DNA of 64,000 nt from Ectothiorhodospiraceae bacterium (GTDB taxonomy: Bacteria > Pseudomonadota > Gammaproteobacteria > XJ16 > Halofilaceae): positions 1 to 64,000 of the forward strand of contig SLKC01000064.1 of NCBI GenBank assembly GCA_007134775.1. Direction: 5' to 3'. The position numbers and the translations under genes were made by a program. Positions 8,721-17,193 of the stretch are shown here, one piece after another; within the stretch, counting starts at the first letter, position 1, and each line of letters begins with the position of its first letter. The notes below the pieces were generated by a model. The model was not told the origin of the DNA, ran no database searches, and saw only the letters and a program-made list of their open reading frames with translations.

Positions 8721-9530
8721 ATGCAGGGGCTGAAGAGGACGTATCAGCGAGCAGCGGGGTTGCTGGTCGCGACGCTGATTGCGGTTACCGGCTGTGCGAC
8801 CGTGCCCGACACGGAACGGCGCCAGGTCCTGCTGCTGAGTCCGCAGGACGAGGTGCGCCTGGGCCTGGAGGCGTTCGACCAGGTCCGCGATGAACTCGAC
8901 CTGATCGAGTCGGGACCGGAGAAAGAGCGGGTCGAGCGCATCGGCGAGCGCATCGTTGCCGCCGCCAGCAATCGCCTGCGGGATCGCGGGTTCGATTCGC
9001 TGGAGTGGGAGTTCCACGTGGTCGAGGATGATCAGGTCAATGCCTTCGTCCTCCCGGCCGGCAAGATCGTCTTCTATACTGGCCTGCTCGATCTCGCCGC
9101 GGACGATGATGAGGTGGCCGCGGTCATGGGACACGAAGTGGCCCATGTCGTGGCGCGCCACGCCGGCGAGCGGATCAGCCAGAATGTGCTGATCCAGATG
9201 GGGCTTGGCGCGGCCGCGGTCGCACTCTCCGATCCGCAGAGCCCGCGGGGGCAGGCGACGATGGCCGCGCTCGGCCTCGGTGCCCAGGTCGGCGTTCAGC
9301 TCCCCTTTAGTCGGATCCACGAGGCTGAGGCAGACGAGATCGGCCTCTTCATGATGGCCGAGGCGGGCTATGACCCGCGCGCGGCGGTATCGTTCTGGGA
9401 TCGGATGGACGAGATGGCGGGTGATAGACCGCCGACCTTCCTCTCGACCCATCCCGGACCCGAGCAGCGCCGCGACAAACTCGAGTCCCTGATGCCGCGG
9501 GCGCTGGCGATCTACGAGCAGCAGTCCTGA
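8721..9530 (+). CDS. M48-family zinc metallopeptidase, lipoprotein
   Basis: A 269-residue M48 peptidase. The zinc site HEVAH is at residues 138-142 (VMGHEVAHVVARH), with the third ligand expected in EAEADEIG about 60 residues later. The N terminus is a lipoprotein signal ending in the lipobox VTGC, so the mature protein should be anchored to a membrane facing the periplasm. Homologues such as LoiP/YggG and BepA degrade or monitor misfolded outer-membrane proteins. I chose ATG 8721, with GGGG upstream, because it places the signal peptide at the N terminus; an upstream in-frame ATG would bury it. It is a single-gene unit. Which M48 subfamily it belongs to is not settled by eye. Confidence 0.9.
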   Translation: MQGLKRTYQRAAGLLVATLIAVTGCATVPDTERRQVLLLSPQDEVRLGLEAFDQVRDELDLIESGPEKERVERIGERIVAAASNRLRDRGFDSLEWEFHVVEDDQVNAFVLPAGKIVFYTGLLDLAADDDEVAAVMGHEVAHVVARHAGERISQNVLIQMGLGAAAVALSDPQSPRGQATMAALGLGAQVGVQLPFSRIHEAEADEIGLFMMAEAGYDPRAAVSFWDRMDEMAGDRPPTFLSTHPGPEQRRDKLESLMPRALAIYEQQS

Positions 9531-9618
9531 AACCACTCGCTGTGCCCTGGCCCTTGCCCTTGCCCGCGGGCCGGGGCCGGCGCACCATGGCGGCGTCCTT
9601 CACTCGGAGCTGCACGCC

Positions 9619-11865
9619 GTGTTACGTCCACGACTCGTCTGCCTCCTCATTGCACTGCTGATCAGCCTGCCCGTTGCCGCCGACGAGCGCACCGCAGCAG
9701 GCGATGAGCCGGCACTACAGGAGATCATCGATGGCGGGCACGGCCCCTTCACCGAACGCCTCGCCGAATGGACACAGGAGGTGGCGGAACACCTGATTGC
9801 CCAGCTCGGCGAGGCCGTGCAGGTCTTCGATCCGCGTAGCGACGTGGCCGATTGGACCGCGTTCGGGGCGATGCTCGTCGAGATCGCGCTCGTGGTCGTG
9901 CCCACGGTCGCCCTGTTCCTGCTCCTGCGGCTCGCGGAGCGCCCCCTGTTCCGCCGCGCAGCTGCCTGGAGCGAGGCGACGACGCGCGGCGGGGTGGCAC
10001 TGGTGCGGCGTGCGGTTGCCGTCGGTGGCTCCGCGCTGAGCGATTTCGCCGTCATCGCCCTCGCCTGGCTCGCCGGCTACCTGATCGCGCTCTATGCGCT
10101 GGGCGAACGCGGTGCCCTCGATACCGGTCAGGCACTCTTTCTCAACGCCTTCCTGGGCCTGGAGCTACTCAAGGCGGGCTTCCGGGTGCTGTTTGCGCCG
10201 CGCTACCGCCTGCTGCGTCTGCTGTCCCTGGGCGATACCGATGCCGCCTACTGGAATGCCTGGCTGGCCCGCCTAACCGACTTCGTCGGCTACGGCCTGC
10301 TACTGGTCGTCCCTCTGGTGCGCAGCGAGCTGGCGCCGGCGCTGGCCTCGCTGCTCGCCTTCCTGGTGCTGCTCGCGGGCCTCGTCTATGCGATCGCCAT
10401 CATCCGCCAGAACCGCGATCGCCTGCGCAGCCGTTTCGAGGCGGCCGCGGCGAGCACGGGCAACAGCTTCAACCGGTTCGCCTTCTCCCTGCTCGCGCGG
10501 GTGTGGCATTGGATCGCGATCGTTTACTTGGTAGCCCTCGCCGCGGTCATCCAGCTCCGCCCCGAGGAGGCGTTGCCGCTGATGGGGCAGGCGACGCTGC
10601 AGAGCATCATCATCATCGCCGCCGGTATCGGCGCTCACCTGGGGCTGTCACGCATCATCGGGCGGCCGCTGCGCGTGCCCGCCGCTACGCGCGAGCGCCT
10701 GCCCGATATCGAGGAGCGCATCAACCTCTTCGTCCCAGCCGGGGTTAAGGTCCTGCGCGTGCTGCTCGGGGTTGTGGTCGCTTTCGCCCTGCTACATGCC
10801 TGGCACCTGTTCGATGCGATCGCCTGGATCGCCTCCGAGCGTGGGACGCGTTTCCTCGCGACGTTGATCTCGGTGGCGATCATCGTCACCGTCGCCTGCG
10901 GGCTCTGGGTCGTACTGGCGAGCTGGATCGACGCCCAGCTGCAGCTCGAAGGGGACAACGGCGAGGACATCGGCGCGCGCAAGCGCACCCTGCTCGCACT
11001 GTTCCGCAATGCCCTGGCGATCGTGCTGGCGACGATGACGCTGATGATTCTGCTCGCCGAGGTCGGCATCAACATCGCGCCGTTGATCGCGGGTGCCGGT
11101 GTTCTCGGTCTTGCCATCGGCTTCGGTTCCCAGAAATTGGTCCAGGACATCATCACAGGGGTGTTTATCCAGTTGGAGAACGCCGTCAACACGGGCGACT
11201 TCATCACCGTCGGCGGCCTCTCGGGGACGGTCGAACGCCTCAGCATCCGTTCGGTCGGCATCCGCGACATCGAGGGCGCCTTCCATATCATCCCCTTCTC
11301 TCACGTCGATACCGTAACCAACTACATGCGCGACTACGCCTACCATCTCGGTGTCTACGGTATCGCCTACCGCGAGAGCACGGACGAGGCGATCGTGCAT
11401 CTGCGCGCCGCGTTCGAGGACCTCATGCAGGACCCCGATGTCGCTCCCCACATCCTGGGTGAACTCGAAGTCAACGGGGTCACCGGCTTCGGCGACAGCG
11501 CGGTGAACGTGCGTATCCGCATCAAGACGGTCGCGGGCATGCAATGGTTTGTCGGGCGCGCGTATAATCGCCTGGTCAAGCAGCACTTCGATGCCGCGGG
11601 CATCGAGATCCCGTTTCCGCACACCACGCTCTACTTCGGCCACGACAAGGAGGGCGAGGCACCGCCGGCGTTCGTGCGGGTGCTGGAGAGCGCGGCCGAG
11701 GCGCGCGCGCAGGGCCAGGCACCGTCGTCGGCTCCCGTCGCCCCGGGCGGGCCCGACCCGGCGCACGAGGGGGAGCGCGAGCTGCCGCCGGAATTCGGGG
11801 ATGTCGAGCGCGACGACCCGGACGGCGGGCGCGGTGATCCACAGGACAACGACGGAAGGCGCTGA
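9619..11865 (+). CDS. Large MscS-family mechanosensitive channel (YbiO-like)
   Basis: A 748-residue inner-membrane channel. It has a signal peptide, a short periplasmic segment and several N-terminal transmembrane helices. The conserved MscS core begins with the pore-lining helix GAGVLGLAIGFGSQKLVQD, followed by the beta-domain IITGVFIQLENAVNTGDFI. The C-terminal ~70 residues form an acidic, Pro-rich cytoplasmic tail. Such channels open on membrane tension to release solutes during osmotic downshock. Length and layout resemble E. coli YbiO more than the small MscS. The start is GTG 9619 with CGGAG upstream. The next gene starts within its stop codon (TGATG), so the DUF3581 gene is translationally coupled to it. 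Confidence 0.92.
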   Translation: MLRPRLVCLLIALLISLPVAADERTAAGDEPALQEIIDGGHGPFTERLAEWTQEVAEHLIAQLGEAVQVFDPRSDVADWTAFGAMLVEIALVVVPTVALFLLLRLAERPLFRRAAAWSEATTRGGVALVRRAVAVGGSALSDFAVIALAWLAGYLIALYALGERGALDTGQALFLNAFLGLELLKAGFRVLFAPRYRLLRLLSLGDTDAAYWNAWLARLTDFVGYGLLLVVPLVRSELAPALASLLAFLVLLAGLVYAIAIIRQNRDRLRSRFEAAAASTGNSFNRFAFSLLARVWHWIAIVYLVALAAVIQLRPEEALPLMGQATLQSIIIIAAGIGAHLGLSRIIGRPLRVPAATRERLPDIEERINLFVPAGVKVLRVLLGVVVAFALLHAWHLFDAIAWIASERGTRFLATLISVAIIVTVACGLWVVLASWIDAQLQLEGDNGEDIGARKRTLLALFRNALAIVLATMTLMILLAEVGINIAPLIAGAGVLGLAIGFGSQKLVQDIITGVFIQLENAVNTGDFITVGGLSGTVERLSIRSVGIRDIEGAFHIIPFSHVDTVTNYMRDYAYHLGVYGIAYRESTDEAIVHLRAAFEDLMQDPDVAPHILGELEVNGVTGFGDSAVNVRIRIKTVAGMQWFVGRAYNRLVKQHFDAAGIEIPFPHTTLYFGHDKEGEAPPAFVRVLESAAEARAQGQAPSSAPVAPGGPDPAHEGERELPPEFGDVERDDPDGGRGDPQDNDGRR

Positions 11866-12578
11866 TGTTTCTTGATGCGTTCTACAATATCGCGGAGGGC
11901 CGGGTGCGTATTGCCGCCGCCGACGCGAGCCGCTTTGCCAAGGAGATCGCGGGCGACTTCAATCCGATTCACGATCCCGACTCCCGGCGTTTCTGTGTAC
12001 CCGGCGATCTGCTCTGCGCACTGGTGCTGCGTCACTACGGGCTGGCGCGCGAGATGACTTTCCGCTTTCGCGGCATGGTCGGCGACGGAGTTACGCTCTG
12101 CCTGCCGGAGGAGGCGGGTGAGGCCTTCACCGTGACTGATGACCGCGACCGCGCCTATCTCGATGTCGAACGCGCGGGTCCCGTGACCCTCGATGCCGGT
12201 GTGATCGAGCCCTTCATCCGGAGCTACGCTGCCTTCTCGGGCAAGAACTTCCCGCATATCCTGCAGCCGCTGCTGGCCGAGCACGGCGTCATGTTCAACC
12301 CGGACCGACCGCTGGTGATGTACGACAGCATGGGCTTTGCGCTCGATGGCTTCGCCGATGGCGAGGTGACGGCGGAACTGGCCGGCGCCGAGCTGGAGGT
12401 CGCGACCAAGCGCGCGGACGCCCTGCTGCACTTCGATATTCGTGCGGCCGGAGAGCGCATCGGCAGTGGGTCGAAACGTTTGGTCATCAGTGGGCTGCGC
12501 GCCTACGACGATGAGCGGATGCAGCGCATCATTGCCGAGTACGAGGCACGGCGGGCGGCCTACGGCGCCACCGCCTGA
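11865..12578 (+). CDS. DUF3581-type protein with MaoC/hotdog-like signature
   Basis: A 237-residue cytoplasmic protein that I recognise as the DUF3581 family of gammaproteobacteria from MFLDAFYNI at the start, FAKEIAGDFNPIHDPDS at 27-43 and the C-terminal GLRAYDDERMQ region. No function is established. The segment DFNPIH followed by FCVPGDLLCALVL closely resembles the substrate-binding loop and central helix of MaoC-type hotdog hydratases (D-x-N-P-x-H then PG). That suggests an acyl-CoA or acyl-ACP binding hotdog fold. It overlaps the MscS gene stop and precedes a HlyU-like gene by 58 bases. Confidence 0.8.
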   Translation: MFLDAFYNIAEGRVRIAAADASRFAKEIAGDFNPIHDPDSRRFCVPGDLLCALVLRHYGLAREMTFRFRGMVGDGVTLCLPEEAGEAFTVTDDRDRAYLDVERAGPVTLDAGVIEPFIRSYAAFSGKNFPHILQPLLAEHGVMFNPDRPLVMYDSMGFALDGFADGEVTAELAGAELEVATKRADALLHFDIRAAGERIGSGSKRLVISGLRAYDDERMQRIIAEYEARRAAYGATA

Positions 12579-12636
12579 CAACGGCGAACGACCGAACGCA
12601 TCATGCTTTGACTGCGGCTTGGTCAGGGGAGGAGCG

Positions 12637-12927
12637 ATGGTCCTGGACTTCCTGCGCAAGCTCACGGGTCGGCCCAATGCTGGGAGTGACGAGCCGGCCG
12701 CCCGCGAAACCTACCAAGGTCTGGAGGTGCTCGCCTGGCCACGTGCCGAGGGTGGTGTCTGGCGCGTTGCAGGCCGGATACAGCGCCCCGGTGATGACGA
12801 GGGCGCGGGCCACGACTTCGTTCGTGCGGACACAATGGCCAGCCACGACGAGGCTGTACGCATGTCCCTGCTCAAGGGTAAGCAGCTGGTTGACGAGAAG
12901 GGCGAAGGCATTCTGCCGAAGGAGTGA
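12637..12927 (+). CDS. HlyU-family protein
   Basis: A 96-residue protein with the HlyU layout: a short amphipathic N-terminal helix (MVLDFLRKLTGR), then YQGLEVLAWPRAEGGVWRVA, RADTMASHDEAVRMSLLKGK and QLVDEKGEGI. The family name comes from a Vibrio regulator of haemolysin. Most environmental members are uncharacterised, so a regulatory role should not be assumed. The start has GGGAGGAG upstream. The glycerophosphodiesterase gene follows after six bases, suggesting one transcript. Confidence 0.82.
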   Translation: MVLDFLRKLTGRPNAGSDEPAARETYQGLEVLAWPRAEGGVWRVAGRIQRPGDDEGAGHDFVRADTMASHDEAVRMSLLKGKQLVDEKGEGILPKE

Positions 12928-12933
12928 CTTGCC

Positions 12934-13770
12934 GTGGCCTTGATTGGAATCGGGCGCTTCGTCAACATCGCTCACCGTGGGGCCAGCGGTCACGCGCCGG
13001 AGAACTCCGTCGCCGCCTGCGAACGGGCCGTCGCTATGGGGGCCGATTTCATCGAACTTGATGTGCGGCGCACGCGCGACGGTTTCATCGTCGCCTTCCA
13101 TGACGAGACACTCGATCGAACCACGGACGGCGAAGGCGCCTTCGCCGGGATCTCGCGTGATGAGCTGCAGGCGCTCGACGCCGGCAGCTGGTTCAATGCA
13201 GCCCACCCGGCGTCAGCGGACGGCTCCTTCCCCGGTACGCAGGTTGCGACCCTGGATGAGATCATTGCCGCGGTTGGCGACCAGGTCGGACTCTACATCG
13301 AGGCGAAATCGGCCACGGGCCAGCCCGGCATCGAGCGCGACCTGGTCGAGCTCCTCGTTCGCGCCGGTCTCGTTGACGCCGGACGCGTGGTCCTCCAGGC
13401 CTTCCACACCGCGAGTTTGTTTGCCTACCGCGAGCTGGCTCCCCAGGTGCCGCGCGTCCAGCTTCTCGAATATGTACACAGCGCCGGCGCTGGTGTCATT
13501 GAAGCGCACGGAAACACCCGCCCTCCTGCGGAGATGACATCGGCGGATTTCGCGCAGATCGCCGAGTACGCCGACGGCGTTGGCCCCAATGGGGCGATCG
13601 CCGGCCGCGAGGCCCTCGCCCGCGGCTTCGTCGAGAATGCCCACGCCGCAGGGCTGTTCGTCCATGTCTACACCGTCGATGATCCAGCAGCAATGCAGCA
13701 ACTGATCGATATCGGCGTCGACGGCATCTTCACCAACTATCCTGATCGGCTTGCCGGCCTGCTTGGCTAG
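12934..13770 (+). CDS. Glycerophosphodiester phosphodiesterase
   Basis: A 278-residue cytoplasmic GDPD-family TIM barrel that hydrolyses glycerophosphodiesters to glycerol-3-phosphate and an alcohol. The family signature is clear: NIAHRGASGHAPENS near residue 11 (catalytic His and Arg), FIELDVRRTRDG (metal-binding Glu and Asp) and VAFHDETLDRTTDG (second catalytic His). The C terminus keeps VHVYTVDDP and GVDGIFTNYPD. There is no signal peptide, so it is the UgpQ-like cytosolic type rather than periplasmic GlpQ. The start is GTG 12934, with GAAGGAG inside the end of the upstream gene. Confidence 0.92.
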   Translation: MALIGIGRFVNIAHRGASGHAPENSVAACERAVAMGADFIELDVRRTRDGFIVAFHDETLDRTTDGEGAFAGISRDELQALDAGSWFNAAHPASADGSFPGTQVATLDEIIAAVGDQVGLYIEAKSATGQPGIERDLVELLVRAGLVDAGRVVLQAFHTASLFAYRELAPQVPRVQLLEYVHSAGAGVIEAHGNTRPPAEMTSADFAQIAEYADGVGPNGAIAGREALARGFVENAHAAGLFVHVYTVDDPAAMQQLIDIGVDGIFTNYPDRLAGLLG

Positions 13771-13920
13771 CCGCGACGGTCGGCCGTGCCGTTAATGAAG
13801 TCACGGTAATAGCCGTTACAGGACGCCTTCATCGGCTCGCTGGCACCTTCGTAACTGCGCTGCGTTGGAGGGTTGAGCCTTCAGCGCGAATCGAAGTCCG
13901 AGCCGATTGGAGGTTAGACA

Positions 13921-14154
13921 ATGACGCACTACAAGAGTCTGCTGCTCGCCCTGCTGTTCGCCTTCGCGATGATCTTCGGTGGCATGGGAACGGCCGCTGC
14001 GGCCGAACTCGGTGAAGACACCGACAACCAGACCCTCGCCTACGAAGATGATGATTGGGATGACGAAGGCGATGATTGGGGCGATGACGACTGGGATGAC
14101 GAAGGCGATGACTGGGACGACGACGAGTGGGATGAAGGCGACGACGACTGGTAA
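13921..14154 (+). CDS. Small secreted Asp/Trp-rich repeat protein
   Basis: A 77-residue protein with a clean signal peptide (about residues 1-27, hydrophobic core LLLALLFAFAMIFGG, cleavage near AAAAEL). The mature part of roughly 50 residues is almost only Asp, Trp, Glu and Gly. From residue 43 it repeats DDWDDEG-type units, and DDWDDEGDDW occurs twice. The gene has an excellent GGAGG ribosome-binding site and its own 150-base upstream region. I recognise no family. The extreme negative charge with evenly spaced Trp suggests cation binding or electrostatic coating in the periplasm, but this is conjecture. The nearly identical 21-base coding units imply recent repeat expansion. Confidence 0.75.
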   Translation: MTHYKSLLLALLFAFAMIFGGMGTAAAAELGEDTDNQTLAYEDDDWDDEGDDWGDDDWDDEGDDWDDDEWDEGDDDW

Positions 14155-14311
14155 TCCCCAACTGGCCGTTGCTGTCTGCTGACAGCGTGGCCCCCGACAA
14201 GCCTGGACGGCGCGAGTCCGCACTCCCAATCGGAGGCGGGCTCCGCTGTTTGGGGGCGTCCTGAACGAACCGCGCTAGCGCGAGCATGGCGGCCACTGTC
14301 GACTGCCGCGT

Positions 14312-15046
14312 TCAGACCTCCGTATGCAGCCCGCATTCACGTTTGAGGCCGAAAAAGCGCGTCTCCTCCACGGCCATGCCATCGGCGAGGCGGTGGGTCG
14401 TGTGGACATCGCCGATCGAGACGTAGCCCTGGTGCCACAACGGATGGTAGGGCAGTTCATGCGCGCGTAGATAACGATAGATGTCGCGGTCGCTCCAGTC
14501 GAGGATCGGGTGGATCTTGATACGCCCATTCTGGCGTTCAACGAAGTCGCGCTGCTCCCGGCTCTGCGCCTGATTGCGGCGGATGCCCGCGAGCCAGGCG
14601 CTCGCCTGCAGCTCTTCGAGTGCGCGCTGCATCGGCTCGACCTTGTGGAGTTGGTTGTAGCGCTCGAGCCCTTCGGCCCCCTGTTCCCACAGGCGCCCGT
14701 GGCGGGCCTCGATCCAGGCCGGACTCACCGGTGGGCGATAGACCTGCAGGTTCAGTGCGAGCCGTTCGGTGAGTTCATCGATGAATCGGTAGGTCTCGGG
14801 GAAGAGATAGCCGGTATCGATGAGCACGACCGGCAGCTCGGGTTGCTGTCGGGTCGCCATGTGCAGAAGCACGGCCGATTGTGCGCCGAAACTCGACGAC
14901 AGCACGGTGCATCCGGGGAATCGCAACAGCGTCCAGGCGACTCGCTCTTCCGCGGACAGGGGCTCGAGTTCCGTCGAGGCGGTGGTTGTATCCAAGTGCG
15001 CGCGGTTGTGCGCGCAATCGGGGTGTAGCGGTAGGACATCACCCAT
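14312..15046 (-). CDS. cysH: Phosphoadenylyl-sulfate (PAPS) reductase
   Basis: A 244-residue assimilatory sulfate reductase. It carries the nucleotide-binding segment [11 protein letters not shown] and [16 protein letters not shown], and ends with the catalytic motif ECGLH. The Cys-pair motifs that bind the [4Fe-4S] cluster of APS reductases are missing: the corresponding place reads [10 protein letters not shown]. It should therefore be the thioredoxin/glutaredoxin-dependent PAPS type, reducing PAPS to sulfite. I chose ATG 15046 because GGGAGG precedes it by five bases; the upstream in-frame ATG lacks this. It diverges from the MetX-family gene, so both may belong to cysteine biosynthesis. 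Confidence 0.93.
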   Translation of the reverse strand: MGDVLPLHPDCAHNRAHLDTTTASTELEPLSAEERVAWTLLRFPGCTVLSSSFGAQSAVLLHMATRQQPELPVVLIDTGYLFPETYRFIDELTERLALNLQVYRPPVSPAWIEARHGRLWEQGAEGLERYNQLHKVEPMQRALEELQASAWLAGIRRNQAQSREQRDFVERQNGRIKIHPILDWSDRDIYRYLRAHELPYHPLWHQGYVSIGDVHTTHRLADGMAVEETRFFGLKRECGLHTEV

Positions 15047-15092
15047 CACGACCTCCCGGTGGTCGATTCGGTCGCCAGTGCAAGACACGCCC

Positions 15093-15121
15093 AATGTAGG
15101 CGCCACGGGTTGCAATCTGAA
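15093..15121 (-). promoter_or_regulatory. Candidate sigma-70 promoter of cysH
   Basis: On the minus strand TTCAGA (complement of 15116-15121) and TACATT (complement of 15093-15098) are spaced by 17 bases. Each matches four of six consensus positions. The predicted transcript would start near 15086, about 40 bases before the cysH ATG. A CysB site could not be picked out by eye. Confidence 0.3.
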
Positions 15122-15293
15122 GGAATGAATGTCGCTAGCCTTGTAACAGATGGTTCTAAAGGGGCGTTGAATCCGTCATGCCCCACGGTGCGATGAGTAG
15201 ATCCCGGAAGTCTTAGACGCCCCTGCGGTGGTCTGGGAGAATGCGCGGTCCGTCCGCTGCCACCCCGGCCCTGACACGGAGAACGAGGCTCGC

Positions 15294-16406
15294 ATGACCG
15301 CTGCCCGTGAGTACGTTGTCCTCAATCAGCCCTTCGAGATGTACCGTGGCGGTCGCCTCGAGGATGTGACGATCGCCTACGAATCCTGGGGGCGGCTGGC
15401 ACCGGATCGCGACAATGTGCTGCTGCTCTTTACCGGGCTGTCACCGAGCGCGCACGCCGCCTCCTCGGAGCGTGACCCGAGCCCGGGCTGGTGGGAGTTC
15501 ATGATCGGTCCGGGCAAGCCGATCGATACCGAGCGCTTCTACGTCATTTGCATCAACTCGCTGGGCAGCTGCTTCGGCTCGACCGGGCCCGCCTCGCCCA
15601 ACCCGGCCACGGGTGAGCCCTATCGGATCGACTTCCCGCGGTTGTCGGTCGAGGACATCGCGCGCGCGGGGCGTGAGGCGTGCCGGGCGCTGGGGATCGA
15701 GCAGGTGCACACGGTCGCCGGCGCCTCGCTGGGGGGCATGGATGTGCTCGCCTATGCCCAGCTCTTCCCGGGCACCTATCGCGATCTGATCAGCATCTCG
15801 GCGGGGCCCCATGCGACACCCTTCGCGATCGGCTTGCGCTCGCTGCAGCGCGAGATCCTGCGCTCGGATCCAGCGTGGCAGGGAGGCCGCTACGCCGAAG
15901 GCGAGGGGCCGATGCAGGGAATGCTGCTCGCGCGCAAGCTGGGCATGATGACGTACCGCTCCGGCGAGGAGTGGCTTGAGCGCTTCGGCCGCGAGCGCAT
16001 CGAGGATCCGGTGCCCCTGGACGTCGACCCTTTTCGCGCCGAATTCCAGATCGAATCCTATATCGACGGCAACTCGCGCAAGTTCATCGGCCAGTTCGAC
16101 GCCAATTGCTACCTCTATCTGTCGCAGGCGATGGATCTCTTCGACGTCGCCGATCACGGGACCGGCACGGTGGCCTCCGGCCTCGCGCGCATCCAGGCGC
16201 GACGGGCGCTCGTCGCCGGCGTGACCACGGACTGGCTCTTTCCGATCTGGCAGCAGCGCCAGATCGCCGAGGGCTTGAACGCGGCCGGCGTCGAGGTCGA
16301 TCTGCACGAGCTGTCGTCGTTGCAGGGGCACGACGCCTTCCTCGTCGATCGCGAGCGTTTTGCCCCGATGGTCCGCGACTTCCTGGCGGGCGGTGAGCGC
16401 GACTAG
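15294..16406 (+). CDS. MetX-family O-acyltransferase, probable serine (or homoserine) O-succinyltransferase
   Basis: A 370-residue alpha/beta-hydrolase acyltransferase. The nucleophile Ser lies in GASLGGMDVLAYA (near residue 145), and the catalytic His is in LQGHDAFLVD near the C terminus, as in MetX. However, the region that in homoserine acetyl/succinyltransferases reads CHALTGD/SG-like here reads FTGLSPSAHAASSERDPSPG, followed by GWWEFMIGPGKPIDT and INSLGSCFGSTGP. I associate this pattern with the serine O-succinyltransferase branch found in Xanthomonas relatives. Divergence from cysH supports a role in making O-acylserine for cysteine. Automatic pipelines would probably call it homoserine O-acetyltransferase. 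The family is certain; the substrate is inferred. Confidence 0.82.
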   Translation: MTAAREYVVLNQPFEMYRGGRLEDVTIAYESWGRLAPDRDNVLLLFTGLSPSAHAASSERDPSPGWWEFMIGPGKPIDTERFYVICINSLGSCFGSTGPASPNPATGEPYRIDFPRLSVEDIARAGREACRALGIEQVHTVAGASLGGMDVLAYAQLFPGTYRDLISISAGPHATPFAIGLRSLQREILRSDPAWQGGRYAEGEGPMQGMLLARKLGMMTYRSGEEWLERFGRERIEDPVPLDVDPFRAEFQIESYIDGNSRKFIGQFDANCYLYLSQAMDLFDVADHGTGTVASGLARIQARRALVAGVTTDWLFPIWQQRQIAEGLNAAGVEVDLHELSSLQGHDAFLVDRERFAPMVRDFLAGGERD

Positions 16407-16506
16407 CAAGACCGCCCAGCCGCGGGCTTGCGGCCCGAGTGGAACAACACGCGCGGTGCCGACCTGCAGCGCTGCCTTGCGATGCCGCTGCTCGTGCTAT
16501 CCGGAG

Positions 16507-17049
16507 TCATTGCAGCTCGCGGGCGGCTTTCGCCTTGTCTAGAGCCAGGGCGATCTCGACCAGATCCAGCAGATCCTCGCGGCGGCCCAGGTCGATCTCG
16601 ACGACGGGCCAGAAGAGGTCGTATTGCTCCAGCAGATCGCGGCACGCGTCGGCGGCATCCAGCTCGGCAAGCGGTGCGCGGTCCAGACCAATGACGACTG
16701 GGACGTCTGCGGCGAGTCGGCACAGATCGCCCACGGCGGCGCGCAACGCTACGGCCGGTTCGGTGAGGCTGGCGTCAAGCAGATGGATGATGGCGATCGC
16801 GCCATCCGCCAGGTGCGGGTGCAGTTCGGAGAGTGGGGGCTGATCGCCGAGTCCGTAGAGCCGCAGAGGCGACGGCGTGTCGGTCGGCACCTCGCCGTAG
16901 AGAAGGGGGATGGCGAGCGCGCCATCATGGTGGGTGGGCGCTTCGCGGGGCAGCAATCGGGTTCGCGAGGGGGGTGTCACGCTCCCGCGGCCGACTGCAG
17001 CGGCCGAGCTGCCGCTCGCCGCGCCCGTGATCAGGACCTTCGGGGCCAC
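16507..17049 (-). CDS. Degenerate small GTPase-like protein (P-loop lost)
   Basis: About 180 residues resembling the bacterial MglA/Ras-like GTP-binding proteins that often pair with roadblock proteins. The strand leading into the P-loop (KVLITG) is present, but the loop reads GAASGSSAAAVG with no GK[ST]. The usual LYGTPGQERF switch-II segment appears as LYGLGDQPPLSE, and later beta-strands (AIAIIHLLDAS, DVPVVIGLDRA, WPVVEIDLG) keep the fold. GTP binding is therefore doubtful. I place the start at GTG 17049, preceded by GACGAGG, because residues upstream of it in this frame do not look protein-like. It may be a pseudoenzyme or a decaying gene. Confidence 0.6.
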   Translation of the reverse strand: MAPKVLITGAASGSSAAAVGRGSVTPPSRTRLLPREAPTHHDGALAIPLLYGEVPTDTPSPLRLYGLGDQPPLSELHPHLADGAIAIIHLLDASLTEPAVALRAAVGDLCRLAADVPVVIGLDRAPLAELDAADACRDLLEQYDLFWPVVEIDLGRREDLLDLVEIALALDKAKAARELQ

Positions 17050-17180
17050 TGCGACCTCGTCGACAACGCCGGCCACTCGCCGCCCCGGGGACTGCCATCC
17101 GTGTGCGCCACGTAGTTGCGCTCGCCGAGCATGCCCCTCGCGCCAGATATCCGCAGGATGTCCTCGGCGTCTTCGTCCAT
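17031..17180 (-). CDS. Possible 49-residue small ORF overlapping the GTPase-like gene start
   Basis: An ATG at 17180 opens a 49-codon frame beginning MDEDAEDILRISGARGML and ending in TGA at 17031. That end is 19 bases inside the GTPase-like gene, in another frame. AAGG precedes the ATG by six bases. The overlap would allow translational coupling. I recognise no family, and the C-terminal third is Arg/Trp/Pro-rich like random GC-rich sequence, so it may be only a leader ORF or chance. Confidence 0.3.
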   Translation of the reverse strand: MDEDAEDILRISGARGMLGERNYVAHTDGSPRGGEWPALSTRSQWPRRS

Positions 17181-17193
17181 GTCGGCCTTCTAG

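Noticed and set aside
14040-14154. Short repeats that might suggest a CRISPR-like array
   Set aside because: The periodicity is codon-based and encodes Asp/Trp repeats within one frame; there are no spacers.
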